Source: Chlorobiota bacterium
Lineage (GTDB): Bacteria > Bacteroidota > Ignavibacteria > OLB7
Assembly (NCBI GenBank): GCA_016710285.1
Contig: JADJXR010000001.1
Coordinates: 186,001 to 250,000 of the forward strand
DNA: 64,000 bases
Reading direction: 5' to 3'
Shown here: positions 1 to 8,750 of the stretch, piece after piece
How positions within the stretch are numbered: position 1 is the stretch's first letter
How the letters are laid out: every line of letters begins with the position of its first letter
Program-made: the position numbers and the translations under genes
Notes under the pieces: model-generated
What the model saw: only the letters and a program-made list of their open reading frames with translations
The model's database searches: none
Told to the model about the DNA's origin: nothing

Positions 1-1
1 G

Positions 2-3000
2 GCCGGCAAAAGTCGGTTGCTGGAGGACCTGCTCCCCCGCGTGCTTCGCGAAGGGGGTGCGGTGGTCCACACCAAACTCTATCCGGAGTCCACCACCTCC
101 ATCGCGCCAATCCTTGCCCAGGCTCTTTCCCGCTCAAGCTCCATGTTCAATCTTCTGCGGATTGAGCCGGAGGAGAACCTCAGTTCGGTTGCGGCAAGCC
201 TTCGGCGGCTGGCGCAGCTTCGGCCAACGTTGGTGATTGTTGAGGACATCCACCTGCTGGAAGGGGAGGCCGAGCGTGAGTTCAGCACCCTGCTGAACGC
301 CCTTTCCGACGAACCGATCTCCCTCCTTTGCGCCGCCCGCCCCACCGAGCTGAAAACGCGCGGGCTGCTGGAACGCTACCTTGTTGAGGAGATTGAGTTG
401 GAGGGGATCACCGCCGAAGGAATTTTGCATTTATGGCAAGCGTTGTTCGAGTCCCCGCCGGATCTTGAGGCCGCCCGAATCTTGCATGAGGTGACGTTGG
501 GGAATCCGCTGGCGCTCCGTTCGGGGCTTCGCGGGGCGTTAAAATCGGGAGCACTGGCCCACGACCCCACGCGCAACGCATGGCGGCTGATGGTCCCCCC
601 TTCCCTTTTTGCGGAATCGCTTGGCCGCAGCGTGCGATTGCTTTCGGAAGGGTTGGCGGCGCACGTTTCGGCAACCGAGCAGGAGGCTGCCGAGCAGTTG
701 GCAACGCTGGGGGAAGTGTTCGCGCGCGAGGCCGCCGAAGCATTGCTGCCGGAGGCGGTGCGGATGCTGGACATCTTGATGTTCAAAGGGATCATCGCCC
801 AGGCGCGTTCCACCGTTTCCCCGTTAAATGGCCCCCCCAGCCGCCGCCCGCTGCTAACGTTCACCCACAGCCTTCTTCACCGAAATTTTGTTGAGCGTGC
901 GCGGTTCGATGCGGCCCGGGTGGTTGATCTGCTGGTGCAAACAATCCCCCTTTACTCCGTTGTTCCGTTCCAGCTGCTTGCCGATTATCATGGCACAATC
1001 GAAGCTCCGTTGGCCGATCTTGACATCGCCATCGGGCAAGCATTTGCGGCCATTGTGGTGCTGAACCGGAGCGCCGATTGGCCGTTGGGAACAGCCGTCT
1101 GGAACGCAGCGTTCGCCCTAAGCCGCTTCCGCAACGACGAGCGCACCGAGCGGGAACGGAGCATCCTGCAAGCCAACTTGCTGCATAACCGCCTGCGGCT
1201 AATCCGCAAGCCAACCCAAGAACGGAACGCAATCACCGCGCAGATAGATGCCCTAACCGAATCGTTCGCCAACGATGAAGAGCTTGCCCCGATGCGGCTG
1301 AACGCCCTTGCCCACAAGCAGCTTGCGATCATCCGAAGCAACCACCAGCAGGCGTTGGAAATCTGGAACGAGGTGGAAGGAATCGCCGAACGCTATCCCA
1401 GCGTTCGCTTCACCGAGGCTTACGTCCACCACCTGCGCGGCATCATCATTTCGGCACGGGCAAACACCGACGAAGCAATCTTCAACGTGGTAGAGGACCG
1501 GCTGAACGCGTTGAATGATGGAGCCGAACATGAGCGCATCTGGAAACACGCACGCCGGATTGTTGGCCCCTATCTGCTCGATATTTTCACCACCCAGGCA
1601 GAGCTGGACCGGCGGCTGCAACTGCTGCACGAGTTGGAGAGGGAGTCGCTAGAGTTCGACGTTGGCCTTCCCTGGCTGAAGACGATTCTGCTGTACGAGC
1701 TTGGGCAATTCCAAGATGTTCTTCAACTGCTGCCCAACATCAGCCCACGGCTGCTTGAGCGTGGGCTGTACGGCAATTACTGCCAAGCCCAGCTGCTGAT
1801 GATCTGCGTGGAGTTAGGGCTTGGCGGCGGCGTTGCCGGCATCGAAGAACAGCTTGAGAAGCTGCGTTCGCAATTCCCCACCGAATTCCAGCAAATCCTT
1901 CGCCGAAGCATCAGCATCCACCTGTGCGATTCGGCAATGTTGCACGGTGCCGACCAATGGGCCGCGCAGATCTTCCGGAAATATTCGGACGACGCGCTGG
2001 TCCTCCCCTTCGCACTGCGGCTGCTGCTTGGGTTGCTGGATTCGCCAACGCTGACGGCAATCAAGGGCTTGCACCAACAGAGCCATGCCGACGGAACCGA
2101 CCTGTGGCGGCTGTTCGAGGCGGCCATGAACGGGGAAGATTCGGCGCAGATTGCTGAGCAGATGGAGCACTTGCTCCGCCAGCCAATTCTGCGCCGCGAC
2201 CACATCACCGAACTCTGCGCCGCCATTCGGTTTGCCGAAACAATCCTGCCGCAATTTCTGGGCGAAAGCCAGATTGCCCTGCTGCGAAAATCTATCCATC
2301 ACACGCTGATTGCCATGGTGGAATGGCTGGAGGAACGGGAGTTGTTCGGATACATGAAAGGGGTGTTGAACCGATTTCCGGGAATGCTCAATCAGAAAGA
2401 ATTGGCGAAATGGAGAGGGCGAATAACAGCGTTGGAACGCCAGCACGAGGGGCAAAGCGGCAAGCCCGCCACGCGCCAAGAATCGCTGTCAATGCTGGGG
2501 TCCATTGAGTTCCGCCGCCCGAACCAGGAGCCAGCGCGCCCGCGCGGGGCACGCCTAAAAATCATTTTGGGGCTGCTTACTGCCGATCGGATGCTGGAGA
2601 AACGGCTAACCAACCGCGAATTTTACTGCATTGCCGCCGGCGACGACGATCTGGAGACAGCACGCACCACCGTCTATTCGGCCATGCACCGCTTGAAGGA
2701 AATCGTCGGCCCCGACGCAATCCTGACCGATGGGGAAACTCCGGAGCTTGATCTTAGCCGGGTCCATGTGGACCTGCTTGAAGCCCACGCGCTGCTAACG
2801 GAAGCAATCGCCGCCATGCGCGAGTCGGCATGGATGCGCGCGCGCGGTCCGCTGATTGCCGCCTTGGATATTTTTGGCAACCGCGTCCCGTTCCCGACGC
2901 TGTACGAAACGTTCTTCGAGGCCGCGCGTGAGGATTTGGAGAACCGCATCCGAACAACGGCAATGCGTGTTGGCCGGGGGCTATTGCTGGCGGGGGATGC

Positions 3001-3148
3001 AGCCAGCGCGGAAGCGGTGCTGCGCCGCGCACTGGTAACCATCCCCGAGGACGAAGAGCTTCAGCAGCTGCTTCGCCAAGCTCTGGAATCGCTTGGCAAG
3101 CGGATCGAGATTGAGCGGATGAAAATCCGGGCCGAAGAGGAAGATTAA
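2..3148 (+). CDS. Large ATPase with C-terminal SARP/BTAD-like region, transcriptional regulator (5' truncated)
   Basis: The open frame runs off the left edge of the window. Its first readable residues are A-G-K-S-R-L-L, the end of a Walker A P-loop, so the true start lies outside. A Walker B-like stretch (VIVEDIH) follows near residue 75. A long helical, TPR-like middle follows. The last ~220 residues contain a winged-helix-like segment and a helical repeat region resembling the bacterial transcriptional activation domain (BTAD) of SARP-type regulators. Known proteins of this layout (AfsR/MalT-like STAND ATPases) are signal-responsive transcription factors. The target is unknown and no ligand domain is obvious. 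The next gene, rfbD, is co-directional but 123 bp away, so a shared operon is uncertain. Confidence 0.7.
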   Translation, partial: AGKSRLLEDLLPRVLREGGAVVHTKLYPESTTSIAPILAQALSRSSSMFNLLRIEPEENLSSVAASLRRLAQLRPTLVIVEDIHLLEGEAEREFSTLLNALSDEPISLLCAARPTELKTRGLLERYLVEEIELEGITAEGILHLWQALFESPPDLEAARILHEVTLGNPLALRSGLRGALKSGALAHDPTRNAWRLMVPPSLFAESLGRSVRLLSEGLAAHVSATEQEAAEQLATLGEVFAREAAEALLPEAVRMLDILMFKGIIAQARSTVSPLNGPPSRRPLLTFTHSLLHRNFVERARFDAARVVDLLVQTIPLYSVVPFQLLADYHGTIEAPLADLDIAIGQAFAAIVVLNRSADWPLGTAVWNAAFALSRFRNDERTERERSILQANLLHNRLRLIRKPTQERNAITAQIDALTESFANDEELAPMRLNALAHKQLAIIRSNHQQALEIWNEVEGIAERYPSVRFTEAYVHHLRGIIISARANTDEAIFNVVEDRLNALNDGAEHERIWKHARRIVGPYLLDIFTTQAELDRRLQLLHELERESLEFDVGLPWLKTILLYELGQFQDVLQLLPNISPRLLERGLYGNYCQAQLLMICVELGLGGGVAGIEEQLEKLRSQFPTEFQQILRRSISIHLCDSAMLHGADQWAAQIFRKYSDDALVLPFALRLLLGLLDSPTLTAIKGLHQQSHADGTDLWRLFEAAMNGEDSAQIAEQMEHLLRQPILRRDHITELCAAIRFAETILPQFLGESQIALLRKSIHHTLIAMVEWLEERELFGYMKGVLNRFPGMLNQKELAKWRGRITALERQHEGQSGKPATRQESLSMLGSIEFRRPNQEPARPRGARLKIILGLLTADRMLEKRLTNREFYCIAAGDDDLETARTTVYSAMHRLKEIVGPDAILTDGETPELDLSRVHVDLLEAHALLTEAIAAMRESAWMRARGPLIAALDIFGNRVPFPTLYETFFEAAREDLENRIRTTAMRVGRGLLLAGDAASAEAVLRRALVTIPEDEELQQLLRQALESLGKRIEIERMKIRAEEED

Positions 3149-3271
3149 AAGGCGTGCGTGGCACACTGGCGCAAGGAATTTTCTTGCACAAAACATGAAC
3201 AGAGCAACAACAACAAGGTTCCGCATCCGCAGGAACCTCATCCTTCCATCAACCAACCCCCAATTTTTGGC

Positions 3272-4171
3272 ATGAATGTTATAGTAACTGGTGCAAAAGG
3301 GCAGCTTGGGCAAACGCTGCTTCGTGTGTTGCGGCGGGAGACGGACTGGGCACTATCGGCGATGACCCGCAGCCATTTTTTCACCTTGGGGACCATGTCT
3401 TCGATTAATCCACTTTCCAAGGCCTCATGGCGCGAAGCACTTGCCACCACGGGGTGGCACCCCGATGTTATCATCAACGCCGCCGCCATGACGAACGTGA
3501 ACCATTGCGAAACCCACCGCGAGGAAGCCTGGCAAAGCAACGCCCAGCTTGCCGAAACAGTAACCCAAGTGGCGCGAATTTTCGACGCACGGGTGGTTCA
3601 GATATCCACCGATTACGTATTTGATGGCGTTGCCGGCCCCTACACGGAAGAACATAAACCGAACCCCATCAATTATTACGGCAGAACAAAATTAGCTGCC
3701 GAAAATATCTGCGCCCACAGTGGGGTCCATGCTGCAATCGTCAGAACCATGTGGCTGTATGGCTACACCGACGGCCTGAAAATGAATTTTCCTGAATGGG
3801 TCCGCGACAGGTTATCGAACGAAACTCACATTGATGTCATCAACGATGAGTTTGGCAATCCCACACTGATGGAAGACCTGGCCTACGCTGTTTTTCAGAT
3901 TATCGAAAAAAATATCAGCGGGATTATCAATGTTGCCGGAACGGAGCGGATGTCGCGGTTGGAGCTTGCCATGGCGGTGGCCGAGGCATTCGAGTTAGAT
4001 TCAACATTTATCCATTCCGTAACCGCTGATGAGCTGGGCCGCACCGCGCCACGCCCGATGCGATCAGGGCTGATAACGCTGAAAGCAAAATCATTAATTG
4101 GCCTGCAGGCTCGTTCCCTAAAAGATGGACTGATGATGACACGAACGGCAAGAAATCGGAATATGCTGTGA
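3272..4171 (+). CDS. rfbD: dTDP-4-dehydrorhamnose reductase (RmlD/RfbD family)
   Basis: The 299-residue product begins MNVIVTGAKGQLGQ, a Rossmann GxxGxxG NAD(P)-binding motif at residues 7-13. It carries the S-T-D-Y-V-F-D-G motif and a YxxxK catalytic pair (Tyr136, Lys140), all typical of the extended SDR family that makes dTDP-L-rhamnose in the cytoplasm. The open frame extends 38 codons upstream, but that stretch is low-complexity and unlike the family, so the ATG immediately before the Rossmann strand is chosen. No other rml genes are nearby. A sugar-epimerase paralogue with another substrate is possible. The 10-bp gap to the next gene suggests cotranscription. Confidence 0.82.
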   Translation: MNVIVTGAKGQLGQTLLRVLRRETDWALSAMTRSHFFTLGTMSSINPLSKASWREALATTGWHPDVIINAAAMTNVNHCETHREEAWQSNAQLAETVTQVARIFDARVVQISTDYVFDGVAGPYTEEHKPNPINYYGRTKLAAENICAHSGVHAAIVRTMWLYGYTDGLKMNFPEWVRDRLSNETHIDVINDEFGNPTLMEDLAYAVFQIIEKNISGIINVAGTERMSRLELAMAVAEAFELDSTFIHSVTADELGRTAPRPMRSGLITLKAKSLIGLQARSLKDGLMMTRTARNRNML

Positions 4172-4181
4172 ATCTGAAAAG

Positions 4182-4811
4182 ATGAAATCACGCACATGCT
4201 GGGCAACCGGCGTTGTGGCCATTGTTGCCCTTGCAAGCTGCATCGCCCCTCCCTTCCCTGAATATATTTTCTTGCAACATCTCCCTACCGTAGCGGTGCT
4301 GGCTTTGGTGATGTTCACATCAAAGCGATTTCCAATCAGCCATTCCAGTTTGGCATTGTTGTTTGGTTTTTTATTGCTGCATATTCTTGGTGCCCGGTAC
4401 AGCTACAGCTACGTCCCTTATGATGATTGGTCAGCCTGGCTGCTTGGGGAATCAATTTCGCAGCTTGCTGGCTGGTCAAGAAATCATTACGACCGTTTGG
4501 TGCATTTATGCTACGGCCTGCTATTGGCTCCGGTAGCCCAGGAAGTTCTGGAACGCTACGCCAGGTTGCCGCGCCGTGCTTCAATATTTTTCGCCGTGGA
4601 ATTTATCATGGCCACCAGCATGATCTACGAGGTTGCTGAATGGCTTATCACACTACTTTTTGCCAACGAAACCGCCGATGCTTACAACGGCCAGCAAGGC
4701 GACATGTGGGATGCCCAAAAAGATATGGCATTGGCCACCGCTGGCGCGCTCCTGTCGGCAGGATGGATGCTCCTTCGTAATTCGCCAACAAAACGTTTAT
4801 CACAAGGCTGA
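4182..4811 (+). CDS. YjdF/DUF2238 family integral membrane protein
   Basis: The 209-residue product has about five hydrophobic helices and the conserved loop motifs of the DUF2238 (YjdF) family: H-Y-D-R-L-V-H before a transmembrane segment, and Y-N-G-Q-Q-G-D-M-W-D-A-Q-K-D-M near the C-terminus. Family members are inner-membrane proteins of unknown biochemical function. The gene starts 10 bp after rfbD and ends 6 bp before a GNAT gene, so the three probably form a short operon. The N-terminus resembles a signal anchor and has an internal Cys, but no convincing lipobox. Confidence 0.75.
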   Translation: MKSRTCWATGVVAIVALASCIAPPFPEYIFLQHLPTVAVLALVMFTSKRFPISHSSLALLFGFLLLHILGARYSYSYVPYDDWSAWLLGESISQLAGWSRNHYDRLVHLCYGLLLAPVAQEVLERYARLPRRASIFFAVEFIMATSMIYEVAEWLITLLFANETADAYNGQQGDMWDAQKDMALATAGALLSAGWMLLRNSPTKRLSQG

Positions 4812-4817
4812 TACCCC

Positions 4818-5255
4818 ATGCTGATTATCCAACAAATTCATCACGGCACGGCGGAGTATGAAGAGACCGTCGCGCTTCGCAACGACGTGCTTCGCCGCCC
4901 GCTGGGCCTTGCTTTCACGCCAGAAATGCTGGCCAGCGAAGTGGACGAATTTCACATTGCTTGCTACCGAAATAACGAGCTTGTTGGCTGCTTACTTCTT
5001 GTTCCGCGCAACGGAGGTGAGCTAAAAATGCGGCAGGTAGCGGTGGCCGAATCGGCGCAACGGAGCGGGATTGGGAAAGCAATGGTGGATTTCAGCGAAC
5101 ATTTTGCACGGGAGCATGGCTTCAGCGAAATCACCATGCACGCACGGGAAACAGCCGTCCCGTTTTATCTGAATTTAGGCTATGAAATAATCGGCGATAG
5201 GTTCGAAGAAGTGAGCATCCCGCATTTCAAAATGCGGAAAGAAATCGGTGGGTAG
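4818..5255 (+). CDS. GNAT family N-acetyltransferase
   Basis: This is a 145-residue single-domain protein. The central M-R-Q-V-A-V strand followed by Q-R-S-G-I-G-K-A matches the acetyl-CoA pyrophosphate-binding motif A (Q/RxxGxG/A) of GNATs. A later F-Y-L-N-L-G-Y motif is the usual substrate-side strand. The length and layout match ElaA/YjgM-type small acetyltransferases. The substrate cannot be read from sequence. It lies 6 bp downstream of the membrane protein gene and is followed by an inverted-repeat element rather than a clear intrinsic terminator. Confidence 0.8.
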   Translation: MLIIQQIHHGTAEYEETVALRNDVLRRPLGLAFTPEMLASEVDEFHIACYRNNELVGCLLLVPRNGGELKMRQVAVAESAQRSGIGKAMVDFSEHFAREHGFSEITMHARETAVPFYLNLGYEIIGDRFEEVSIPHFKMRKEIGG

Positions 5256-5313
5256 AACACGCTGGGCAGATTGCAAAACACCACTTGGTTATCCCAGCCC
5301 GCCACCGTAGTCG

Positions 5314-5427
5314 CCCCCTCCCCGCCTCCCCCAATTCTGGGGGAGGGGCTGGCATCCGATGACTGGGACAACAGCGAACAACAAATTTTTCTAAAAACCA
5401 TTTTCCCCCAGCATTGGGGGGAGGCGT
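5314..5427. repeat. Interspersed inverted-repeat element, copy A (MITE/REP-like)
   Basis: A roughly 114-bp element with ends that are inverted versions of each other. The left end holds CCTCCCCCAATTCTGGGGGA, and the right end holds the hairpin CCCCCAGCATTGGGGGG, which is nearly its reverse complement. A second copy lies at 37879-37990 with the same ends and a different core. Sequence just right of the element (GTAGtCCGTCAG...GAAGCA) is also shared. It carries no open frame. It sits in the 237-bp gap between convergent genes and may also act as a terminator. Confidence 0.7.
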
Positions 5428-5492
5428 AGTCCGTCAGGACGAAGCACGAGGACGCGGCGGAAGCAGTCCGAAGTATTTTTTTTCTTGAATTA

Positions 5493-8400
5493 TTAGAAGT
5501 CGTAGCCAAGCGACAGATAATATTTTGGCGGGCTCCAAGACTCCAACGTATAACTCCACGCAACATCCAGCCGTGCAGGAAGGCCGAACAGATATGTTCG
5601 GAAGCCGAATCCTGTGCCAATCAGCAGATCATCGGTGATGGTATTTCCCGAGGCATCTTGCTGGGTAAGGTTCAGGCTGGAATTCCACGCAGCACCGATA
5701 TCGGCAAAAATATTCCCTTGCAGGTAAAGCGGAACTGCCCCGCCAACCAACGCTTGCAGCAACGGGAATCGAAGCTCGGCATTTGCCAGCCCGTACTTGC
5801 TTCCCACTGCCTCGCTGAAATTAAATCCGCGCATCGGATAGCCGGGGGTGAAGAAGAAGAAATCTTCTGGATTTTCAAACGTTCCTCGGCTGCTGAATTC
5901 ATAATTCAACCACCCTTCCTGCCCGCCCAAAAAGAATTTTTGCGGATTCGGTCCAAAACTTGCTCCGCCAGCAAAGCGGAGTGCCAAGCTGGCAAATCCA
6001 TCACGATCGAACGGGATGTAGTGGCGGAAATCCCCCAGCAACGAATAGAACCCAACGCCAGCATTCCCCAATTTCGGGCTTCCCTGTGCGGTGATGTTAT
6101 ACCGCGAACCTTTATTCGGGGCAAAAAACCAGGGGGAAGAATTATCGAACACATAACCAAACGATGGGATAAACATAAGTTTTCCCTCATCGGGCTGCGG
6201 GTCCCCAGGCTCCATTGCTTCGCGCCCAATGTAGGATAAAGAAATTCCCATATCCAACCGGGTAAATCGGTCGAACGGATATGCGGCCTGGCTTTGCAAA
6301 CCAAGCTGGCGGAAACGGGTAAGGTAGTAGTTGGCATCAACGCCGGGCAAATAACCGAACGTTGAGTTCTGGAAAATTCCAACGCCGTAATCCATCCGGT
6401 TGGGGAGATAGAGATAATTCACCACAAAGTCGCTGTTTTTCAGATCCATTTGCAGGTTGGTTGCGGCGTAAATCTGGTGGTCGCCCAGCACATCGCTGAA
6501 CAGCATCTGCAGCATCCCTTGCGCGCCGTAAAATGGGTCGTAGGTTCCGGTGGCTTGCACCACATCGGAGCTGAATTTCACCTTATAATCCTTGCTGGTA
6601 AAATCCCCAGAATCCACGCGGCTATCCACTGTGGTGCTGAACGCTACCGGAACGCCCGATGCCGACGATGACGGAGGAAGCGAGGCAACCGCATCGCTGG
6701 GGTCAATGCTTACCGAGCCATATCCATCAACCGGCGTTACCGGAGTGACGGAGCTTTCCGGAGAAAGAGTATCCGATGCCGCGCTGGAATTTGTGGAAGC
6801 CACCGGAGCCTCGCTCAAAAATTTTGTTTGCGGCAAGGTGTCGGTTTCATAGCGAAGGGAAAAGGGAAGACGCAGCAGAAAAATATCATAGCCGTCGTCA
6901 TTCCAAGCATTAAAAACCAATTTTGAATCATCGCCGGAAATTGCAAGCTGGTCAATTCCAGAAATTGAATTGGTTAGGACGCGGGTGGCTCCGCTGGAGT
7001 CGCGCAGGTAAATATTATTAATGCCGTTTTGATCGGAGATATACAGCAAGTTCCCACCGCTGCCAGGCGTTGGTGATTTTTCCGTGATGGTCGGTGTGTT
7101 GGTTATCTGCATCAGGTTCCGCCCGTCAATCTGGATGGAGTAGATGTCGCTGGAATGATAATTGTAATTCCAGATCAGCGTGTTGCGGCGGTTTGTTGTT
7201 CCAACTGGATTATCGCGCCGGTCGCTGATAAAATAAATGGTGCGATTATCGTGGCTCCATTGCGGATCATGGTCGCTGTAAATATCATCGGTGATGTTGA
7301 TTAAATCACGCGACTTCAGGGTATAAACGTAGATATCCGACTGATCCCCTTTAATCCCCTGGAACGCCAGATGCTGGCCATCGGGCGACCAAGCCACCGA
7401 GTAGATAGCGTCCATATCGAACTCTATTTTTCGGTCATCGCCGGTTTTTAGGTCGAAAATGAAAATTGCATCCTTCCCGCGTGATTTCACCGAAAGTGAG
7501 ATGCTGCGGCTGTCGGGCGACCAAGCGATGGATGGAGTGAGAAGATGCAGTTCCTCGAAATTCACATCATTCTCCCCCTCAAACACTTGCTCCGCTTTTT
7601 CCGGCTTATCAATATCGGCAACATAAACCGAGCGGAAGCCGTCGCGGTCGCTGATAAAAGCAAACCGGCGGCCATCGGGAGAAATGGAGGGTGAGGTGTT
7701 GAAAAATGATTCTTCTTTTTTGTGGTTTGTTAGCTTGTTGGCAAAATCAACCGGGCGTTTGCGGTCGGCGATGTCGGGCCAATATTGCTTTTTCAAATCG
7801 TGCTTCCACTGCTCGTTAAATTCTTCCAGACTCTTGCCAAATGCTCTGCGAAAGGCTTCATCAAGATTGCCGGTTGATTTGCAGTTGTTCAGCAGTTCCG
7901 CAATTTTTTCGCGACCATAATTTTTCTCCACATACCAATAAAAGGTCTGGCCGCCACGGTAGGCAAAATATCCGTTAAGCTCCTGCAAATCGGGCAGATA
8001 ATTGCCGATGACGGCATCGCGGATAAACATATCCGTTTCGATATCATACCCCCCTTGCGACTCGAACTCGGCCAAGCCTTCGTTCATCCAAATTGGGAGC
8101 ATGAATTGGATTCTGTTGCTGATAATATCCTGGATTGAGCCGCCATAAAACTTGTCGTTCAGAACCGCGTGAACAAGCTCATGGTGGATCACGTGGCGGA
8201 ATTTCTCCCAATCCCCTTCAAAAGGGACCACCACCCGGTTTTTGAACAATTCCGTAACCCCACCCACTCCTTCGGGGAGATATTCGCTGATTACGTTGGT
8301 CTGCTGGAAATCATTTTTGGAGTTGTAGAGGATAATGGCCACGCGGGCATTGATGCGATACCGCCAATGCTCCTGAATTTCCGCCAGCGCGTGCTCGCTG

Positions 8401-8600
8401 ACGTTGGCGGTGAATTTTGCCAGATTTAATCCGGCATCGTCGTAGTAGTAGATATCGAAATGATCAGTCTGGATGTACTTCCAAGTAAAGGCCCGGTATT
8501 GCAGCTTGTTTTTGCCGAATTGCTGCGCGCTGGCATCGTGCGCCGACGCTGCCAGAACAGCCACCAGCAACGCTGCGATGACGAATGTATGTTTACCCAT
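5493..8600 (-). CDS. Secreted metallopeptidase-like / TolB-type beta-propeller / outer-membrane barrel fusion
   Basis: The 1035-residue product has an N-terminal signal peptide (A-S-A-Q-Q near residue 25). It then has a gluzincin-like zinc peptidase region with H-E-L-V-H at 140-144 and the downstream N-E-G-L-A-E at 173-178. From about residue 300 come repeated S-P-D-G-R-x-x-F-x-S-D-R blades of a TolB/PD40-type propeller. The last ~350 residues look like a BamA/D15-type surface-antigen barrel, ending in aromatic-rich G-Y-D-F as barrel proteins do. A Ser/Thr/Val-rich linker near 610-670 joins propeller and barrel. Likely location is the outer membrane with the propeller in the periplasm or at the surface. 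Function is not established. Confidence 0.75.
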   Translation of the reverse strand: MGKHTFVIAALLVAVLAASAHDASAQQFGKNKLQYRAFTWKYIQTDHFDIYYYDDAGLNLAKFTANVSEHALAEIQEHWRYRINARVAIILYNSKNDFQQTNVISEYLPEGVGGVTELFKNRVVVPFEGDWEKFRHVIHHELVHAVLNDKFYGGSIQDIISNRIQFMLPIWMNEGLAEFESQGGYDIETDMFIRDAVIGNYLPDLQELNGYFAYRGGQTFYWYVEKNYGREKIAELLNNCKSTGNLDEAFRRAFGKSLEEFNEQWKHDLKKQYWPDIADRKRPVDFANKLTNHKKEESFFNTSPSISPDGRRFAFISDRDGFRSVYVADIDKPEKAEQVFEGENDVNFEELHLLTPSIAWSPDSRSISLSVKSRGKDAIFIFDLKTGDDRKIEFDMDAIYSVAWSPDGQHLAFQGIKGDQSDIYVYTLKSRDLINITDDIYSDHDPQWSHDNRTIYFISDRRDNPVGTTNRRNTLIWNYNYHSSDIYSIQIDGRNLMQITNTPTITEKSPTPGSGGNLLYISDQNGINNIYLRDSSGATRVLTNSISGIDQLAISGDDSKLVFNAWNDDGYDIFLLRLPFSLRYETDTLPQTKFLSEAPVASTNSSAASDTLSPESSVTPVTPVDGYGSVSIDPSDAVASLPPSSSASGVPVAFSTTVDSRVDSGDFTSKDYKVKFSSDVVQATGTYDPFYGAQGMLQMLFSDVLGDHQIYAATNLQMDLKNSDFVVNYLYLPNRMDYGVGIFQNSTFGYLPGVDANYYLTRFRQLGLQSQAAYPFDRFTRLDMGISLSYIGREAMEPGDPQPDEGKLMFIPSFGYVFDNSSPWFFAPNKGSRYNITAQGSPKLGNAGVGFYSLLGDFRHYIPFDRDGFASLALRFAGGASFGPNPQKFFLGGQEGWLNYEFSSRGTFENPEDFFFFTPGYPMRGFNFSEAVGSKYGLANAELRFPLLQALVGGAVPLYLQGNIFADIGAAWNSSLNLTQQDASGNTITDDLLIGTGFGFRTYLFGLPARLDVAWSYTLESWSPPKYYLSLGYDF

Positions 8601-8750
8601 AAGTGTGGACGTAGGCGTTGGCCTGTAATTCCGTCGCTCCCCCCTTGCGTGCGGCGCGACGGTGATGAAAAGTTATCGAAAGAACGGTTGTGCCTTGCTT
8701 CTGGGACGGCATTCTTTCCCCGCGATTCCAAGCTCCCTCCTTCCTGAGGG

